Below, piece by piece: positions 14,287-14,954 of a stretch of DNA of 14,954 nucleotides. Position 1 is the first letter of the stretch. Each line of letters opens with the position of its first letter. The position numbers and the translations under genes are program-made. Source of the DNA: an uncultured Verrucomicrobia subdivision 3 bacterium (GTDB lineage Bacteria; Verrucomicrobiota; Verrucomicrobiae; Limisphaerales; UBA11358); the NCBI GenBank assembly GCA_903921455.1, contig CAIXPZ010000089.1, forward strand, positions 1-14,954, given 5' to 3'. The notes below the pieces were generated by a model. It did no database searches, was not told the DNA's origin, and saw only the letters and a program-made list of their open reading frames with translations.

Positions 14287-14954
14287 ATGAAAACAATCAA
14301 CTTCCTATCTCAACATCTCACTACCATCTTTATCCTGCTGCTCCTGGCGCTGGCGCCAGCAGCCTGGGGCACGACCTACTTTTCCAACGGCACAACCGGA
14401 GACCCGACCTTTACGACAAGTTGGACGAATAGCGCCGGCGCGACCCCGGCGAATTTCACGACCGCTGGCGACACGTTCGTGGTTCTTGCGGGGGCCACCT
14501 ACACCAACACCTCCGCCGCTTGGTCGGTGGCCGGCAACCTCCAAATCAACACGGGTGGCACGCTGGCCATGTCCACCAATTCAACGCCATTCGATCTGTC
14601 GGTTAACGCTCTGACCAATAATGGAAGTTTTAAAGGTCCAATCGCCGCCAACTGCAATTTGAATATCACCAACAGTCTGGCCAACGGTGGGTCTTTTACC
14701 TTGGGGAACTCTGGTTTCTCTATAAATATCATTTTTACAGGCAATTCAACGTGGACGGGTTCGGGGGACATTTCCGGGTCTAAAATATCAGTAATCGTCA
14801 ACGCCGGCAAGGTGCTGGATATATCGAATTTAAGCACCGGGATCAAATTCAGGAGTAGCGGCAGTCAAGCTTTCACTGTCAATGGCACTCTCCTGTGCGG
14901 CACGACAACGATCAACGGCAACGCTTGTCCGAATGCCAAATTCGTCCTGGGGGC
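14287..14954 (+). CDS. Exported beta-rich surface protein, 5' part (runs off window)
   Basis: The frame stays open to the window end, giving at least 222 residues. Residues 1-28 are a classic signal peptide: MKTINFLSQHLTTIFILLLL, then ALAPAAWG, with likely cleavage before TTYFSNG. The mature part is rich in Thr, Ser, Asn and Gly and has short repeated beta-strand units (VAGNLQINTGGTLAMSTN, ALTNNGSFKG, NLNITNSLANGGSFTLG, FTVNGTLLCG). This is typical of beta-helix or autotransporter-repeat surface proteins in Verrucomicrobiota and Bacteroidota; C-terminal anchoring (for example PEP-CTERM) cannot be seen. An in-frame ATG at 14248 adds 13 polar residues; I chose 14287 for the better signal peptide, although the duplicated remnant at 13753 shows that the upstream ATG region is conserved. 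The substrate or partner is unknown. Confidence 0.75.
   Translation, partial: MKTINFLSQHLTTIFILLLLALAPAAWGTTYFSNGTTGDPTFTTSWTNSAGATPANFTTAGDTFVVLAGATYTNTSAAWSVAGNLQINTGGTLAMSTNSTPFDLSVNALTNNGSFKGPIAANCNLNITNSLANGGSFTLGNSGFSINIIFTGNSTWTGSGDISGSKISVIVNAGKVLDISNLSTGIKFRSSGSQAFTVNGTLLCGTTTINGNACPNAKFVLG

Overview
The window most likely comes from a member of the Verrucomicrobiota, probably a Pedosphaera/Limisphaera-like lineage. The evidence is two pseudopilins with the hydrophobic N-terminus and H-X9-DG style ends that are abundant in that phylum, a PUR-family nucleic-acid-binding protein, a periplasmic-propeller histidine kinase, a secreted GH29/GH79 enzyme set, moderately GC-rich DNA and mostly absent Shine-Dalgarno sites. 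The assignment rests on gene style, not on a marker gene.

Layout. 1-464: the minus-strand gene for a small PUR-domain protein. 465-1330: a long non-coding stretch with three consecutive hairpins. 1331-5266: a two-component pair, a propeller/Y_Y_Y sensor kinase followed by a NarL-type response regulator. 5267-6310: pseudopilin 1. 6677-8335: secreted GH29 alpha-L-fucosidase. 8804-12808: a probable operon of a GH130 enzyme, an MFS transporter of ExuT/ACS type and a secreted GH79 beta-glucuronidase-like enzyme. 12903-13688: pseudopilin 2. 13753-14205: decayed gene remnants. 14287 to the window end: the 5' part of a large exported, repeat-rich protein.

Working model (inference). The sensor kinase detects an oligosaccharide outside the cytoplasm and its regulator controls the locus. 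Exported GH29 and GH79 enzymes remove fucose and uronic acid from a glycan, the MFS transporter imports a small acidic sugar, and the cytoplasmic GH130 phosphorylyses a mannoside. The pseudopilins and the large exported protein may form a surface apparatus co-expressed with the enzymes.

The most notable signal is a dispersed DNA cassette. A 17-bp core, CTGTTTCGATAGCTTAC, is perfectly conserved in five places, followed 21-22 bp later by TATGAC (TATTAT in one copy). Each copy lies ahead of a predicted transcription unit: pseudopilin 1, fucosidase, the GH130 operon, pseudopilin 2, and the pseudopilin remnant plus exported protein. None occurs inside the three-gene operon or before the kinase. 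Three copies also carry the 3' end of the response regulator gene, nested to different lengths, with exactly 77 bp between its stop codon and the core. The locus therefore looks built by repeated duplication of a [regulator 3' end - intergenic cassette - pseudopilin - exported protein] block, followed by partial deletion and capture of carbohydrate-enzyme genes behind the same upstream DNA.
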